Shown here one piece after another: positions 53,218 through 62,198 of a stretch of DNA of 64,000 bases. How positions within the stretch are numbered: position 1 is the stretch's first letter; each line of letters opens with the position of its first letter. The position numbers and the translations under genes were made by a program. The notes beneath the pieces were generated by a model. The model searched no databases, had not been told where the DNA came from, and saw nothing but the letters and a program-made list of their open reading frames with translations. This DNA comes from Rahnella sp. AA (lineage in GTDB: Bacteria; Pseudomonadota; Gammaproteobacteria; Enterobacterales; Enterobacteriaceae), in contig NZ_PITQ01000003.1 in the NCBI RefSeq assembly GCF_002834385.1, positions 62,001 through 126,000 on the forward strand, written 5' to 3'.

Positions 53218-54600
53218 ATGGCCTCACATCCGATAGATTTTCTATTACTTGGTAACAATTTTGGCACACCAGAAATGCGGGAAATCTGGTCAGAGAAAAA
53301 CCGTCTGACACAGCAAATAAACGTTGAGGTCGCGCTGGCATTAGCCGAAGGCGAACTCGGCGTGATCCCGCAACAGGCGGCTCTTTCGATTGCGGAGCTG
53401 GCCGACGCCAGCCTGCTGAATATTGATGAAATCGCCACGTCCGGCGCGCAGATGAAACATTCGCTGATGCCGGTGCTGACGGCGCTGCAAAAACAGTGCG
53501 GCGAAGCCGGTGAATACATTCATTACGGCGCGACCACGCAGGATATCGTGGATACCGCCACGGTTTTGCAACTCGCCCAAACCCTGAAAGTGATCGTGCG
53601 TGACAGCACCGCGCTGGCGGAGGTGCTGAGAAATCTGGCACGCGAGCATCAGTACACCCTGATGGCAGGCCGTACCCACGGAATGCAGGCGCTGCCGACC
53701 ACCTTCGGCTTTAAAGTCGCCGTCTGGCTGGATGAATTTATCCGCCATCTTGACCGCCTTCAGGCCATTACACCGCGTCTGTTAACCGGCAATCTCAGCG
53801 GCGCGATCAGCACGTATGCCGCGCTCGGCGAAGCAGGGCCGGAAGTCGAACGCCGCACGCTGGCACGCCTGAACCTGAACACGCCAAATATCGGCTGGCA
53901 GGCGGCGCGCGACCGTTTCTCCGAATACGCCAGCACGGCGGTGCTCATCAGCGGTACGCTGGGCAAAATCGGCAACGAACTTTATAACCTGATGCGCACG
54001 GAAATTAATGAAGTCGAAGAACCGTTCAGCGCCGGGAAAATCGGCTCAACCACCATGCCGCATAAACGTAATCCGGCGGCGATTGAAGGCTTAGCCAGCC
54101 TGACCGCTCCGCTTTTACACAGTGCGTCACTGATTTATCAGTCCATGCACGTCGAGCACGAACGCGATGCCATGAGCTGGCGCGCGGAGTGGATTGCCCT
54201 GCCGGAAATCTCGATTTATCTTTCTGCTCAGTTGCAAAATGCGCACGCCATTTTGTCCGGCCTGACGGTCAATAAAGCCCGCATGCTGGCGAATTTGCAG
54301 ATGCAGGACGGCCTGCTGTTGTCAGAAAAAGTCATGTTTGAAGCCGGTAAAAAACTCGGCAAACAGACAGCGCATCATCTGGTTTACGAGTGTGCTATGC
54401 AGGCGTTCGAGAACCGTCTATCTTTTAAAACCGTGCTCTTAGCGCACCCGGTTCTGGCCGCCAGTATTACAGAAGAAGATTTAGACCACTGGCTGGATCC
54501 GGCAAACTACATCGGCTGTGCGCCGCAAAAAGTGGATGACGTGATCCGCTTCGCCGAACAGTCCGGTCATTTATCACCCCCGGAGAAACCTGCGATATGA
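53218..54600 (+). CDS. Fumarase/aspartase-superfamily lyase, candidate S-(2-succino) lyase
   Basis: The 460-residue protein has the superfamily signature GKIGSTTMPHKRNP (273-286) and the other two conserved blocks, HYGATTQD (102-109) and GRTHGMQALP (151-160), as in adenylosuccinate lyases and PcaB. In Dickeya and Enterococcus, a lyase of this superfamily in yxe-type clusters splits S-(2-succino)-N-acetylcysteine into fumarate and N-acetylcysteine. Here the next genes are an N-acetyltransferase (overlapping ATGA) and an M20 deacetylase, the same partners. That makes this the best candidate for 2SL. The alternative is another lyase for a succino-adduct. ATG at 53218 is preferred over 53125. Confidence 0.8.
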   Translation: MASHPIDFLLLGNNFGTPEMREIWSEKNRLTQQINVEVALALAEGELGVIPQQAALSIAELADASLLNIDEIATSGAQMKHSLMPVLTALQKQCGEAGEYIHYGATTQDIVDTATVLQLAQTLKVIVRDSTALAEVLRNLAREHQYTLMAGRTHGMQALPTTFGFKVAVWLDEFIRHLDRLQAITPRLLTGNLSGAISTYAALGEAGPEVERRTLARLNLNTPNIGWQAARDRFSEYASTAVLISGTLGKIGNELYNLMRTEINEVEEPFSAGKIGSTTMPHKRNPAAIEGLASLTAPLLHSASLIYQSMHVEHERDAMSWRAEWIALPEISIYLSAQLQNAHAILSGLTVNKARMLANLQMQDGLLLSEKVMFEAGKKLGKQTAHHLVYECAMQAFENRLSFKTVLLAHPVLAASITEEDLDHWLDPANYIGCAPQKVDDVIRFAEQSGHLSPPEKPAI

Positions 54601-55124
54601 CCCCACATTTCCGGCGGCTGAACTCAGACGACAAACACGAATATCTGTCGCTGATGCTGGCCGCCTATGCCCCGATTAAAGCCCTCGGTATTCACTTTGA
54701 CGCCGCCACCGCCGATCTGGCGCGGGTGACAAAACACCTTGACGAACACGCAGTATTTGCCCTGTTTGACGGCCAGCGCATGGTGGCGTCGGTCACTTTG
54801 CGTTTCCCGTGGGGCACGCTGCCGGGGCCAATGGGCCTGCCGCATATCGGCTGGTTCGGAACGCACCCGGAATATAAAGGCCAGAATCTCGGCAAACGGC
54901 TGCTGGAGTGGCTGGAAGACCACATCCTTATCGGCGAACTCAAAGCCCCGGCGTATTCACTCGGCACCGCCACCAGCCACCCGTGGCTGCGCGAAATGTA
55001 CATCAAACTGGGCTTTCAGCCGGTCTTCGAAAGAGACCTCGGCAAAGGCCATATCACGCTGTATCTGAAAAAGATCCTCGACGAAGAACGCCATGCCGGA
55101 TGGCTGGCGCGTCAGCCTGCTTAA
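54597..55124 (+). CDS. GNAT N-acetyltransferase (SnaB/YxeL-like)
   Basis: The 175-residue protein has the GNAT acetyl-CoA loop region IGWFGTHPEYKGQNLGKRLLEWLE near residue 80 and a shared SHPWLREMYIKLGF near 123. It overlaps the lyase gene by ATGA and is followed by the M20 gene 10 bp on. By analogy with Bacillus YxeL (SnaB) it would acetylate the amino group of an S-substituted cysteine before C-S cleavage. A second, related GNAT lies at 62199-62759 with an [14 protein letters not shown] equivalent, so the two are paralogues, probably with different substrates. Confidence 0.85.
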   Translation: MTPHFRRLNSDDKHEYLSLMLAAYAPIKALGIHFDAATADLARVTKHLDEHAVFALFDGQRMVASVTLRFPWGTLPGPMGLPHIGWFGTHPEYKGQNLGKRLLEWLEDHILIGELKAPAYSLGTATSHPWLREMYIKLGFQPVFERDLGKGHITLYLKKILDEERHAGWLARQPA

Positions 55125-55134
55125 GGAGTTTTAC

Positions 55135-56298
55135 ATGTCAGACATCGGTCAGGAACATCAGGCTCTGGCGAAATTCATTCAGGATTTTCGCCATAACATG
55201 CACCGCCATCCTGAGCTTTCCAACCAGGAATTCGAGACCACGGCGCGCATCAAAGCCGTGCTGGAAAGTCATCAGATCCGCGTTCTGAATCTGCCGCTGA
55301 AAACCGGCCTGGTGGCCGAAATTGGCGGCCATAAAGCCGGTAAGCTCGTGGTATTACGTTCCGATATCGACGCCCTGCCGATAGAAGAAAAATCGGGTGT
55401 GGAATATACCTCGGAAAACCCCGGCGTCATGCACGCCTGCGGCCATGATTTCCACACCTCGGCGGCGCTCGGCGCGGCGATTTTGCTCAAGGAACGCGAG
55501 GAAACACTTTCCGGCACCGTGCGCATTTTATTCCAGGCAGCGGAAGAAACCGGCCACGGCGCACCGGCGCTGATTGAAACCGGCGCGCTCGACGACGCCG
55601 CCGTCATCTTTGGTATTCACAACGACCCGACGCTGCCGGTCGGCGTAATCGGCAGTAAAGACGGCGCACTGACCGCGGGCGTCGACCGTTTTGCCATCAC
55701 TATTTCAGGCACCGGCAGCCACGCCGCCCGCCCGCATGAAGGCAACGACCCGATTATTATTGCCGGGCAAATCATCGGCGCATTGCAGACGCTGATTGCG
55801 CGCAACGTGCCGTCAGATCACAACGCGGTGGTGTCCGTCACGCAGGTGCACAGCGGCAGTACGTGGAACGTGATCCCCGATTCCGCCTGGCTTGAAGGCA
55901 CGGTGCGTTCGTTTAATCAGGACACCCGCGAACTTATCGAACGCCGTTTCCGTCAGGTGCTCAAAGGCATCGCCGCTGCCTTTGATACGCAAATTGAACT
56001 CGACTGGCAGCCCGGCCCGCCGTCGGTGGTGAATACCGCTGAATGGGTGGATTTTGCACTGGCGCAGGCCGCCGGTTCGGGCTTTGAAGCCCGTCGCGTG
56101 GAAGCCAGCCCGATTGGTGAAGACTTCGCGTTCTATCAGCAAAAACTGCCCGGCGCATTTCTGATGATTGGCTCAGGCGGCCCGTTCGCGCTGCATCATC
56201 CGGAATTTCGTGTCGATGACCGCGCGCTCTTCCCGACCGCACATTACCTCGCGCAACTGGCCGTTAACGCCCTTGAACACCTCAGCCCGAAGGCCTGA
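55135..56298 (+). CDS. M20-family amidohydrolase (SndB/YxeP-like N-deacetylase)
   Basis: The 387-residue protein is of the hippurate hydrolase/aminoacylase type. HRHPELSNQEFE lies at the start, MHACGHDFH near 100 and the general-base glutamate in AAEETGHGA near 137 fix the dinuclear metal site, and SHAARPHEG near 197 and the C-terminal HHPEF complete the pattern. Bacillus YxeP (SndB) removes acetyl from N-acetylcysteine, releasing cysteine. The position directly after the lyase and acetyltransferase supports that step here. The ATG at 55135 has AAGGAG upstream. PrpD follows 13 bp on. Confidence 0.9.
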   Translation: MSDIGQEHQALAKFIQDFRHNMHRHPELSNQEFETTARIKAVLESHQIRVLNLPLKTGLVAEIGGHKAGKLVVLRSDIDALPIEEKSGVEYTSENPGVMHACGHDFHTSAALGAAILLKEREETLSGTVRILFQAAEETGHGAPALIETGALDDAAVIFGIHNDPTLPVGVIGSKDGALTAGVDRFAITISGTGSHAARPHEGNDPIIIAGQIIGALQTLIARNVPSDHNAVVSVTQVHSGSTWNVIPDSAWLEGTVRSFNQDTRELIERRFRQVLKGIAAAFDTQIELDWQPGPPSVVNTAEWVDFALAQAAGSGFEARRVEASPIGEDFAFYQQKLPGAFLMIGSGGPFALHHPEFRVDDRALFPTAHYLAQLAVNALEHLSPKA

Positions 56299-56311
56299 AA
56301 CAGGAAAAAGC

Positions 56312-57649
56312 ATGACACTGACTTCATCGCTGGCAAAGCTTATTGTCAGTGCGCGCCCCTCCGCCGAAGCGCGTGAAAATGCCCGCGAAGGGCTGCTCGA
56401 TTTTCTGGCCGTCACCCTGCCCGTTGTGCGTGGTGAAGCCGGCGATTCCGGGCTAAAAAGTTTGCAACAGGTTTACCGTGCGGACGATGCACAGACGCGC
56501 GCTGTGCTGCTCGGCTACGCCGGTCATGCGCTGGATTTCGATGATTTCCACCCGGATTTTCGCGGTCATCCCGGCGTGGTGATTTTGCCTGCTTTGCTGG
56601 CGCTGGCAGCCGGTCGACCCGACATCAGCGGCGAGCAGTTTCTCAATGCGTGGGTGACGGGCGTGGAAACCGCCGGTCGCCTCGGGCTGGCCGCCGGTTC
56701 GCAGCATTACAAACTGGGCTTCCACAATACCGCCACGCTCGGCACGATTGCCGCGGCGGCGGCCTGCGCGCGGCTGGTCAGCGCCAGCGAACCGGAAACG
56801 GCCCTTATTCTGGGGACGGCGGCTACGCAGGCGGGCGGTTTACGTGCGCAGTTTGGCAGCGCGGTTAAACCGCTGCACGCCGGGCTGGCGGCGCAGATCG
56901 CAGTCACGGCCACCCTGCTGACGCTGGCCGGTTTTCACAGTCAGGCAGAAAACGTGCTCGACAGCTTTTTCACTGCTTACTGCGCCGGTCAGCAGCAACC
57001 TGAGAAACTCACCGAAAGCTGGGGCGCGCCGTGGCGTATCGTCTCACCGGGGCTGGAATTCAAACCTTATCCGACCTGTGGCGGTACGCACAGCGCCGCC
57101 GATGCCGCGCGGGCAATCCGCCATGACTGGCTGCAACAGGGGAACTCAGTCAGCGACCTGAAAAATGCGGTGGAGCGGATTGAAGTGTCATTCCCGCCGG
57201 GCGGCGATATTGCGGCGTCGGTGCGCGTGCCGTCGAACGGTATTGAGGCACGTTTCAGCCTGGAATACGTGATTGCCGCCAGCCTGCTGCGCGACGCCTT
57301 GCTGATACAGGATTTCTCAGAAAACCCGCCGGATACCGAAATCGCCGCGCTGGCCGCCCGTGTCACGCGTCATCCGGATGTCAGCGCCCCGCCGGATGAG
57401 CTAAACCCGGCAGCCCGTTTTCATCAGGTGACGGTATTTTTACGCAACGGAGAAACGCTGCAAAAACGCTTTACGCGTCAGCAAAGTCTGGCGATTGCGT
57501 TCGATTTACCGGGCAAATTGCGCGCCTGTTTGCCGGATATGACGGACGCACAGCGTGCCAATATTGTGGCGCTGAGCAGGCTGGAAAGCCGCGACAGTTT
57601 GCCGCAGCTGTGTGACTTACTTTTTGGTGCAGGAGCTACAACACGGTAG
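56312..57649 (+). CDS. MmgE/PrpD-family protein (YxeQ-like)
   Basis: The 445-residue protein fits the MmgE/PrpD fold. LLDFLAVTLP lies near the start, GHALDFDDFHPDFRGHPGVVILP near residue 67 holds the substrate-loop signature, and FKPYPTCGGTHSAADAA near 250 the second conserved block. PrpD dehydrates 2-methylcitrate, but many relatives have other acid substrates. Bacillus yxe operons also carry one (YxeQ) with no assigned reaction. Here it closes the lyase-acetyltransferase-deacetylase operon. A possible job is handling a succinate-type or epimeric adduct, which is inference. The last 14 bases overlap the convergent ABC ATPase gene. Confidence 0.86.
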   Translation: MTLTSSLAKLIVSARPSAEARENAREGLLDFLAVTLPVVRGEAGDSGLKSLQQVYRADDAQTRAVLLGYAGHALDFDDFHPDFRGHPGVVILPALLALAAGRPDISGEQFLNAWVTGVETAGRLGLAAGSQHYKLGFHNTATLGTIAAAAACARLVSASEPETALILGTAATQAGGLRAQFGSAVKPLHAGLAAQIAVTATLLTLAGFHSQAENVLDSFFTAYCAGQQQPEKLTESWGAPWRIVSPGLEFKPYPTCGGTHSAADAARAIRHDWLQQGNSVSDLKNAVERIEVSFPPGGDIAASVRVPSNGIEARFSLEYVIAASLLRDALLIQDFSENPPDTEIAALAARVTRHPDVSAPPDELNPAARFHQVTVFLRNGETLQKRFTRQQSLAIAFDLPGKLRACLPDMTDAQRANIVALSRLESRDSLPQLCDLLFGAGATTR

Positions 57650-58397
57650 ACAGGAAATGGCGGACACGGACGTTCTCCGCTTCATCCAGCACGGTTTTCA
57701 CCGGCCCCGATGCCACGATTTTTCCGCCTTCCATAAAGATGACGTTATCGGCGACTTCACGCGCAAAGCCAATTTCGTGCGTCACGATCACCATGGTGAT
57801 CCCCGAATGCGCCAGTTTTTTGATGACCTGCAACACTTCGCCCACCAGTTCAGGATCGAGTGCCGACGTCGGCTCATCAAACAGCATCACTTCCGGATCC
57901 ATCGCCAGCGCACGGGCAATCGCCACGCGCTGCTGCTGACCGCCGGAAAGCTGCTGCGGCCAGTCATCTTCACGGCTGGCTAACCCCACCTGTTGCAACA
58001 GCGCGCGGGCTTTAGCGAGCACCTGCTGGCGGTTTTGCTTTTTCACACGCTGCGGCGCATCGGTAATGTTTTGCAGCACCGTACGGTGCGGGAACAGATT
58101 AAATTGCTGAAACACCATGCCGGTACGGCTGCGCTGTGCGGCGATTTTCCCGCTGCTCAGCTCATACAGCGCGTTGCCTTTTTGCTGATACCCGACCAGT
58201 TCACCACCGATACGGATGGTGCCGCCGTCGAGTTTTTCCAGATGATTAATGCAACGCAGCAACGTGGATTTTCCGGAACCGGACGGCCCTAAAATCACCG
58301 TCACCGACCCCGCCGGAATATCCAGGCTGATTTCATCGAGAATGGTGTTTCCTGAAAAACGTTTGGTGACTTTCCGGAATTCAATCGCCTCACCCAT
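57636..58397 (-). CDS. Polar amino-acid ABC transporter ATPase
   Basis: The 253-residue ATPase has Walker A GPSGSGKST near residue 33, the signature LSGGQQQR near 144 and Walker B VMLFDEPTSALDPE. It matches the GlnQ/TcyC group for polar amino acids and cystine. The ATG at 58397 overlaps the permease stop by 8 bp. An earlier frame from 58415 is less likely. Its stop overlaps the stop of the convergent PrpD gene. With the permease and binding protein it forms one importer, probably of S-substituted cysteines, like Bacillus YxeMNO. Confidence 0.93.
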   Translation of the reverse strand: MGEAIEFRKVTKRFSGNTILDEISLDIPAGSVTVILGPSGSGKSTLLRCINHLEKLDGGTIRIGGELVGYQQKGNALYELSSGKIAAQRSRTGMVFQQFNLFPHRTVLQNITDAPQRVKKQNRQQVLAKARALLQQVGLASREDDWPQQLSGGQQQRVAIARALAMDPEVMLFDEPTSALDPELVGEVLQVIKKLAHSGITMVIVTHEIGFAREVADNVIFMEGGKIVASGPVKTVLDEAENVRVRHFLSTVL

Positions 58398-59328
58398 GGC
58401 TGGTTTCTCCTGCATTCAGGCCGGTATTCACCGCCCGCGGCGTCTCATCACGCGGTTTGGATTTACGTTTCACCTTGCGGAAACTGCTGCGGCTGAAATG
58501 ACGCTCGACGTAGTACTGAATCACCGAAAGCAGCGACGTCAGCACCAGATACCACAGTGTCGCAACCAGCAACAACGGGATCACTTCATACGTGCGCTGA
58601 TAAATAATCTGTGCGGAAAACAGCACGTCTTGCAGGGAAATCACTGACACCACCGCGGTGGTTTTCAGCTGACCGATCACTTCATTACCGGCTGGTGGTA
58701 AAATCGCCCGCATCGCCTGCGGCAACACGGTATGACGGAATATGGCCGCCGGACGGTAACCAAGCGCACGCGCGGCTTCAATCTGGCCGGTGCCCACGCT
58801 CTGGATCCCCGCACGGATAATCTCAGCGGCATACGCCGACTGGTGCATCACCAGCGCAATCACGGCGGCGCTGAACGGGCTGATTAATGAGTTGGCCGAC
58901 GCACTCCAGATTTCCCCTACCCACGGCAGCGAAAACGAAATGTTCGGATACAGCGCGGCAATGTTGTACCAGAGAAACAGCTGAACCAGCATCGGCACGC
59001 CGCGGAAAAACCAGGTATAGCCCCAGCTCACGGCGACCAGCACCGGATTGGACGATAACCGCATCAGCGCCAGCACGGTGCCACCGGCAAAACCGAAAAT
59101 CACCGAAATGGCAGTCAGCTGCAACGTCATCAAAACGCCCTGCAAAATCGACGGACCGGTGAAGTTTTCGGCAATCACTGACCATTCAAAACGCGGGTTA
59201 TTGAGCATGGAATGGGCAGCGGCGCCCAGCACCAGAACGACGATCAGGGCGCTTATCCAGCGCCCGATGTATTTCTTACCGACGATCCGCAGCTCTTCCG
59301 GCTGCTGACCGTGTGTTTCAGTGCTCAT
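58390..59328 (-). CDS. Polar amino-acid ABC transporter permease
   Basis: The 312-residue inner-membrane protein has an N-terminal soluble part (about 1-20), five or so membrane segments and the EAA-type loop (IEAARALGYRPAAIFRHTVLPQA; about 183-205), with the HisMQ family pattern. A basic C-terminal tail extends beyond the usual permease length. It lies between the binding-protein gene (ATGA overlap) and the ATPase gene. A single permease gene suggests a homodimer. Confidence 0.92.
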   Translation of the reverse strand: MSTETHGQQPEELRIVGKKYIGRWISALIVVLVLGAAAHSMLNNPRFEWSVIAENFTGPSILQGVLMTLQLTAISVIFGFAGGTVLALMRLSSNPVLVAVSWGYTWFFRGVPMLVQLFLWYNIAALYPNISFSLPWVGEIWSASANSLISPFSAAVIALVMHQSAYAAEIIRAGIQSVGTGQIEAARALGYRPAAIFRHTVLPQAMRAILPPAGNEVIGQLKTTAVVSVISLQDVLFSAQIIYQRTYEVIPLLLVATLWYLVLTSLLSVIQYYVERHFSRSSFRKVKRKSKPRDETPRAVNTGLNAGETSHG

Positions 59329-60221
59329 CCGAAAATCTCTTCATTACGTTTGGATTCTTTCACTGCGCCAAAGCCAATCGACCATTTATCGAGGATCTTC
59401 TGATAAGTCCCGTCTTTAATCAGCGAGTTAAGTGATGCCTGCACGGCCTCTTCCAGCGCAGATTGTTTCGGGAACGCAACCGAAACCGGTGCGTCATCCA
59501 CATGAATGGTGCCGGACAGCGCCAGCGGTTTCACCTGGCTGACCTGATACGTCAGGCCTTCATACGGGCCAAAGAACATCGGCACGCGACCGCTGACCAC
59601 GGCCTGCACGCCCGAAGGACGGTCAGGGAAGACGGCAATTTTGATCGGCTGTTTGCCTGCATCGGTACAGGTTTTGCTGGCCGCTTCGAGACGCCCGATT
59701 TGCGTCGTGCCCGCACCGGCACCGATTTCCTGCCCGCAAACGGCATCAAAAGACGTAAACGGCGCGATATTGGCGTCTTTACGGGAAATCACGCCAAGGC
59801 GCGACGCATCGTAATAACTGACAAAATCGACCTGCTCGAGGCGTTTTTTGGTGGCGTTAATATTGGAAAGCGCCACGTCATAGCGGCCTGATTTAAGCCC
59901 CGGAATGATGTTGTCGAAACCGCCGGTATCCTGCCAGCGCACTTCCACGCCCAGACGCGCCGCAACGGCATTCATCACGTCAATTTCACGGCCCGCGAGG
60001 GTTTTATTGTCTTCCTGGAAAAACGTGGTCGGCGGCGTATTCGGGTTGGTGCCCGCGACAATATATCCGCGTTTGGCAATATCGGCTGGCAGTTTGCTTT
60101 TCAGCGATTCATCGGCGGATACATGGAAAGTGGTAGAAGACGGAACAATTTGCTCGGCTGCCCACGCGGTAGATAAATTCCCGGCAATCAGCAGCGGGAG
60201 CAATAACTTGGATAATGTCAT
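59325..60221 (-). CDS. Amino-acid ABC transporter substrate-binding protein
   Basis: The 298-residue periplasmic protein starts with a signal peptide (MTLSKLLLPLLIAGNLSTAWA) and has the type 2 binding-protein fold of HisJ/TcyA relatives: LAGREIDVMNAVAARLGVE and RYDVALSNINATKKRLE. The ATG at 60221 has AAAGG upstream; a start at 60293 would put residues before the signal peptide. It precedes the permease gene with an ATGA overlap. In the cluster context it probably binds cystine-like, S-succino- or S-alkyl-cysteine, which is inference. Confidence 0.92.
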   Translation of the reverse strand: MTLSKLLLPLLIAGNLSTAWAAEQIVPSSTTFHVSADESLKSKLPADIAKRGYIVAGTNPNTPPTTFFQEDNKTLAGREIDVMNAVAARLGVEVRWQDTGGFDNIIPGLKSGRYDVALSNINATKKRLEQVDFVSYYDASRLGVISRKDANIAPFTSFDAVCGQEIGAGAGTTQIGRLEAASKTCTDAGKQPIKIAVFPDRPSGVQAVVSGRVPMFFGPYEGLTYQVSQVKPLALSGTIHVDDAPVSVAFPKQSALEEAVQASLNSLIKDGTYQKILDKWSIGFGAVKESKRNEEIFG

Positions 60222-60466
60222 GACGGGACCTTTTTCCTGGTGTAATACCTGTGAAAAACCACAAATATAATGTGGTAAAAGCGACAAGGTCATTGCTGTT
60301 TATATTTCATATCTGAATTAACGCCCGACCTGCCGATAGAACTGATTTTGCGGGTATATACCTTTTGGTGACAAATGAGAAAATGAGATAAGGATTTCAC
60401 AAATATGGGAATGGTTATTACGTTCGCGCGTGGGTAATTCAAAACCTTGGGTTTCCCCACCAAAAC
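60222..60466. other. Promoter region of the ABC transporter operon
   Basis: No coding frame. It includes one copy of a 14-bp direct repeat TTCAAAACCTTGGG (60438-60451; second copy 60467-60480) at its right end, where the repeat structure begins. Confidence 0.5.
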
Positions 60467-60692
60467 TTCAAAACCTTGGGCTCGCCGCCCAAACTGGCCC
60501 AAAGGGCGCGTTAACGCGCGCGCCCTCTGGACTCCCACGCTTTTTAAGTGCGCGCTGCCGCTTGTAAAGTATGTTTCAGGTACCACAGCTATTGCCGCGA
60601 AATCTTGCCGCTACGCGGTTCCCTTACTCGGTTTCGAGCCATTGGTCTCGAAACTCTCGCTCGGCAAGCTTTCTGAAAGCGGCCAGAGGCTT
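60467..60692 (+). repeat. Intergenic repeat element, left copy of an inverted pair
   Basis: This copy and the one at 60788-61054 are the same roughly 230-260-bp family in opposite orientation. Shared exact blocks include GCGCGCTGCCGCT (60550-60562) and the terminal GAAAGCGGCCAGAGGCTT (60675-60692), which is perfectly complemented at 60788-60805. Other blocks (CTGGACTCC, GCTACGCGGTTC, GGTTTCGAGCC) match with substitutions. No open frame in it looks coding. Not an insertion sequence I recognise. Confidence 0.8.
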
Positions 60693-60787
60693 ATCTAAAT
60701 TCAACGGCATTCCGTTTTCTTGCTTAACTTATGATGAAAACAGTTACTCATTTTTAAAAAACAATCAGCGGCAAGGTTGCGAACTAA

Positions 60788-61054
60788 AAGCCTCTGGCCG
60801 CTTTCAAAACGACGTTGAGTGAGCGGTGAGAAACGGCGAGAGTATTTTCCGAGCAGGTTCGAACCCGAAGCGAAAGAACCGCGCAGCGGCGGCGTTTGCG
60901 GCACTGGCCGGAGTTGCTGAAACAATGCCAGCCAGCGGCAGCGCGCAGTTGAAAAGCGCGGAGTCCGGAGGCCCGCGCGTTACCGGGTCTCTGGTCGGTG
61001 TGGGCCGACGCCCACGACCTTGAACTTGAACTTGAACTTGAATTTAAACTTGAC
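60788..61054 (-). repeat. Intergenic repeat element, right copy of an inverted pair
   Basis: Read on the minus strand, this ends in the same 18 bases as the left copy and runs outward through CGCGGTTC, GGGTTCGAACC, GCGCGCTGCCGCT and CCGGACTCC in the same order. The outer end has the hexamer array at 61019-61042. The two copies are clearly diverged, so the pair is not a fresh duplication. Confidence 0.8.
61019..61042. repeat. Hexamer tandem array (CTTGAA)x4
   Basis: Four perfect CTTGAA units followed by a variant TTTAAA and CTTGAC. It lies at the outer edge of the right repeat copy; the left copy has the related TTCAAAA at its edge. Confidence 0.85.
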
Positions 61055-61189
61055 GTCCCCCCGCACGTGCGCCCAACCCACAGGTTTCCCGATTTCCGCA
61101 ACTCCATAGCTACTATTGTTCTTTTACATCCCTTCCCCCCGACTTTAATAATCGTTGTTAATGATGTGTTGCGATTACAAGGGAAAACG
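61055..61189. other. Leader of the monooxygenase operon
   Basis: No gene. It should hold the promoter for the genes at 61190-64000. GGGAAAACG before the ATG is the ribosome site. Confidence 0.5.
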
Positions 61190-62188
61190 ATGGGATACCG
61201 CATTAGTTTGCTGGAAAAAAGTCCGCTGGATGAACATGAGGATGCCGCCGGGGCGCTGCGCCGGACGCTGGAACTGGCGAAGCTGGCGGAGCGCTGGGGC
61301 TATCACAGGTTCTGGCTGGCGGAACATCACAACACCGACAAACTCGCGATCTCCTCGCCGGAAATTGTCATCGCCTGGATCCTCGCGCATACGCAAAAAC
61401 TGCGGGTCGGCTCGGGGGGCGTGATGCTGCAACATTACAGCCCGTATAAGGTCGCCGAGAATTTCAATCAGCTGGCGTCCCTCGCGCCCGGTCGTGTCGA
61501 TATCGGTATCGGCAAAGCGCCGGGCGGATTGCCGCTTTCTACCCACGCGTTGCAATACGCTGTCGATCCGGCGCGTAAAGGCGAGTTTGCCGATCAGCTG
61601 CGTCAGCTCGATGACTGGCTCTCTGTGCCGGTTCGCGGGCGCGGTGTCGATTCCCTTTCGGCCACGCCACAACCGCCGCAGTCGGCATCGCGCTTTCTGC
61701 TCGGCGCGAGCGAACAAAGCGCACGGATGGCGGCCAGTCTCGGCTGGGAATTTGTTTTTGCCGCGCACCTTAATGCCGACGAACGCGATATTTCCAGCGC
61801 CCTTTCCGCTTATTCCTGTGAAAGCAACGGCAGACGCGCACTGCTCGCCGTGCCGGTGATTGTTGCCGACACCGCCGCTCAGGCCGCACGGCTGGTGGAT
61901 AACACCCAGCGTTACCGTGTGACCGGCAGCGACGGCCAGAGCGTAAACGTCGGCAGCCTCGAACAGGCGGAAACGTATATCCGGCAATCCGGCGCGGCAT
62001 CGCATCAGATTGAAGAACGCCAGTCGGACGTGCTGCACGGCACCGGCGAGGACGTTCACCACCAGCTGGAAGCGTTGCAGGCCCGCTACGGCGTGGAAGA
62101 ATTCATTATCGACACACCGGTCGCTCAGCCACAGGCGCGCCTGCGTTCACTCGAACTGTTAGCCGCGTCCAGCGTGGCGCTGGCATAA
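61190..62188 (+). CDS. Luciferase-like (LLM) monooxygenase, MsnO8/CmoO-like
   Basis: The 332-residue protein has the MsnO8-type pattern: RISLLEKSPLDE at the start, RFWLAEHHNTDKLA near residue 41 and VGSGGVMLQHYSPYKVAENF near 74. It resembles Bacillus YtmO (CmoO), which lies in the S-alkylcysteine operon with an acetyltransferase and an NtaA-type monooxygenase, the same partners as here. The FMN-dependent reaction is not known for certain. The ATG at 61190 is the correct start; an upstream frame through the repeat region is not real protein. GNAT starts 10 bp downstream. Confidence 0.86.
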   Translation: MGYRISLLEKSPLDEHEDAAGALRRTLELAKLAERWGYHRFWLAEHHNTDKLAISSPEIVIAWILAHTQKLRVGSGGVMLQHYSPYKVAENFNQLASLAPGRVDIGIGKAPGGLPLSTHALQYAVDPARKGEFADQLRQLDDWLSVPVRGRGVDSLSATPQPPQSASRFLLGASEQSARMAASLGWEFVFAAHLNADERDISSALSAYSCESNGRRALLAVPVIVADTAAQAARLVDNTQRYRVTGSDGQSVNVGSLEQAETYIRQSGAASHQIEERQSDVLHGTGEDVHHQLEALQARYGVEEFIIDTPVAQPQARLRSLELLAASSVALA

Positions 62189-62198
62189 GGAACCGAAC

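Noticed and set aside
60853-60866. tRNA-like T arm (GCAGGTTCGAACCC) inside the right repeat copy
   Set aside because: No acceptor stem, D arm or anticodon arm fits around it. The same segment is only partly kept in the left copy.
61019-61042. CTTGAA array as a possible CRISPR or phase-variation tract
   Set aside because: Units are contiguous six-base repeats with no spacers, so it is not CRISPR. It lies outside any coding frame, so no phase-variable gene is evident, though promoter spacing effects are possible.
60447-61189. Open frames running through the repeat region, including one joined to the monooxygenase
   Set aside because: They lie on repeat sequence, have arginine- and serine-rich or low-complexity translations (ELELELEF from the hexamer array) and no homology. 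The monooxygenase begins at 61190 with a good ribosome site.
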